This document shows positions 33,200 to 33,555 of a stretch of 33,555 nucleotides of DNA, piece after piece. Location: NCBI GenBank assembly GCA_003221895.1, contig QHUJ01000127.1:1-33555 (forward strand), written 5' to 3'. How positions within the stretch are numbered: position 1 is the stretch's first letter; every line of letters begins with the position of its first letter. A program made the position numbers and the translations under genes. The stretch comes from Gemmatimonadota bacterium. GTDB lineage: Bacteria; Gemmatimonadota; Gemmatimonadetes; Gemmatimonadales; GWC2-71-9. The notes beneath the pieces were generated by a model. The model was not told the origin of the DNA, did not search any database, and saw only the letters and a program-made list of their open reading frames with translations.

Positions 33200-33555
33200 A
33201 GCGCGTCGGCGTCATCGGGTCGATGGTGTGGGACACGATCTATGGTCGCGATCCCGCGCAGCCGGCGGTCCAGGAGTGGGGCGGCATCTCCTACGCGCTC
33301 TCCGCGCTGGATGCCTCGCTACCGGATGACTGGGAGCTCGTGCCGCTCATCAAAGTGGGCCGCGATCTCGCCACGAAAGCGAATGAATTCATTCGCACGC
33401 TCCACCACGTGCCACCCGTCGCCCGGTTTGTGGAAGTCCCCGAGCCCAACAACCGCGTGACGCTCCGCTATGAATCGGCGGAGCGGCGCTGCGAGCAGAT
33501 GAGCGGCGGCGTCTCCCCCTGGACCTGGCCGGAGCTGGGTCCGCTGATTCGCGAC
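33196..33555 (+). CDS. PfkB/ribokinase-family sugar kinase, N-terminal part, apparent CTG start
   Basis: The frame from 33196 to the window end reads 120 codons without a stop. It begins [L/M]KRVGVIGSMVWDTIYGRDP and continues WGGISYALSALDASLPDDWE, then VPLIKVGRDLATKANEFI. This is the first beta-strand, GG substrate-binding motif and lid region of PfkB-type carbohydrate kinases. No ATG, GTG or TTG precedes the first strand in frame; the codon at the expected position is CTG (33196), overlapping the glk stop as CTGA, with GGAGG 7 bases upstream. ATG at 33223 would delete the first strand. The sugar substrate is unknown and the C-terminal half is outside the window. Confidence 0.8.
   Translation, partial: MKRVGVIGSMVWDTIYGRDPAQPAVQEWGGISYALSALDASLPDDWELVPLIKVGRDLATKANEFIRTLHHVPPVARFVEVPEPNNRVTLRYESAERRCEQMSGGVSPWTWPELGPLIRD

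Overview
The window is high-GC DNA, almost entirely coding, with many start/stop overlaps and secreted proteins whose signal peptides end in AQ. The gene content fits a Gram-negative soil or freshwater bacterium, and I infer Gemmatimonadota: surA-pdxA order, DUF58/BatA genes, a TolC/RND efflux set, M28 and S9 secreted peptidases, and a heptosyltransferase. No 16S rRNA gene is present, so this placement is a judgement from style and content. I see no mobile element, integrase, prophage or CRISPR array.

Layout. (1) Positions 1-93 hold the N-terminus of a leftward MDR-type oxidoreductase. A terminator, tRNA-Ile(GAT), a hyperacidic 81-residue protein and typA/bipA follow; these look like one leftward transcription unit running from a promoter at about 2600 to the terminator at 273-296. 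(2) A CDF metal exporter (leftward) and a CorC/HlyC-type CBS protein (rightward) diverge from a 14-base gap. (3) Positions 14447 down to 4877 form a tightly coupled leftward six-gene unit: DUF58 protein, BatA-like membrane protein, Mfd, parvulin lipoprotein, SurA, PdxA. (4) At 14485-14514 two divergent promoters overlap. The rightward one drives a DUF4384 protein with a Tyr-rich middle and an Arg/Pro-rich tail; an M28 peptidase follows. (5) Positions 17564-24804 carry an OmpR-type response regulator, a HAMP-less histidine kinase, and a TolC-adaptor-RND efflux operon, with an 11-bp direct-repeat operator between the kinase and tolC; a secreted PepSY protein follows. (6) A short, atypical Rho (leftward) diverges from lepA (rightward). 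lepA is followed by an S9 peptidase and an endonuclease/exonuclease/phosphatase-fold protein. (7) The right edge holds a heptosyltransferase, a ROK glucokinase and a PfkB-type kinase cut by the window end.

How the genes work together. Region 5 is a self-contained sense-and-pump module in which the regulator pair probably controls the downstream pump. Region 3 joins envelope protein folding (two parvulins), transcription-coupled repair and vitamin B6 synthesis. Most genes are ordinary housekeeping genes. The points most worth a second look are the glk/PfkB junction (two G8 runs, no ATG/GTG/TTG start for the second gene), the efflux operator, the palindromic divergent promoter, the truncated Rho with altered RNA-binding motif, the long G/C runs inside coding sequence, and the tRNA at the end of the typA unit.
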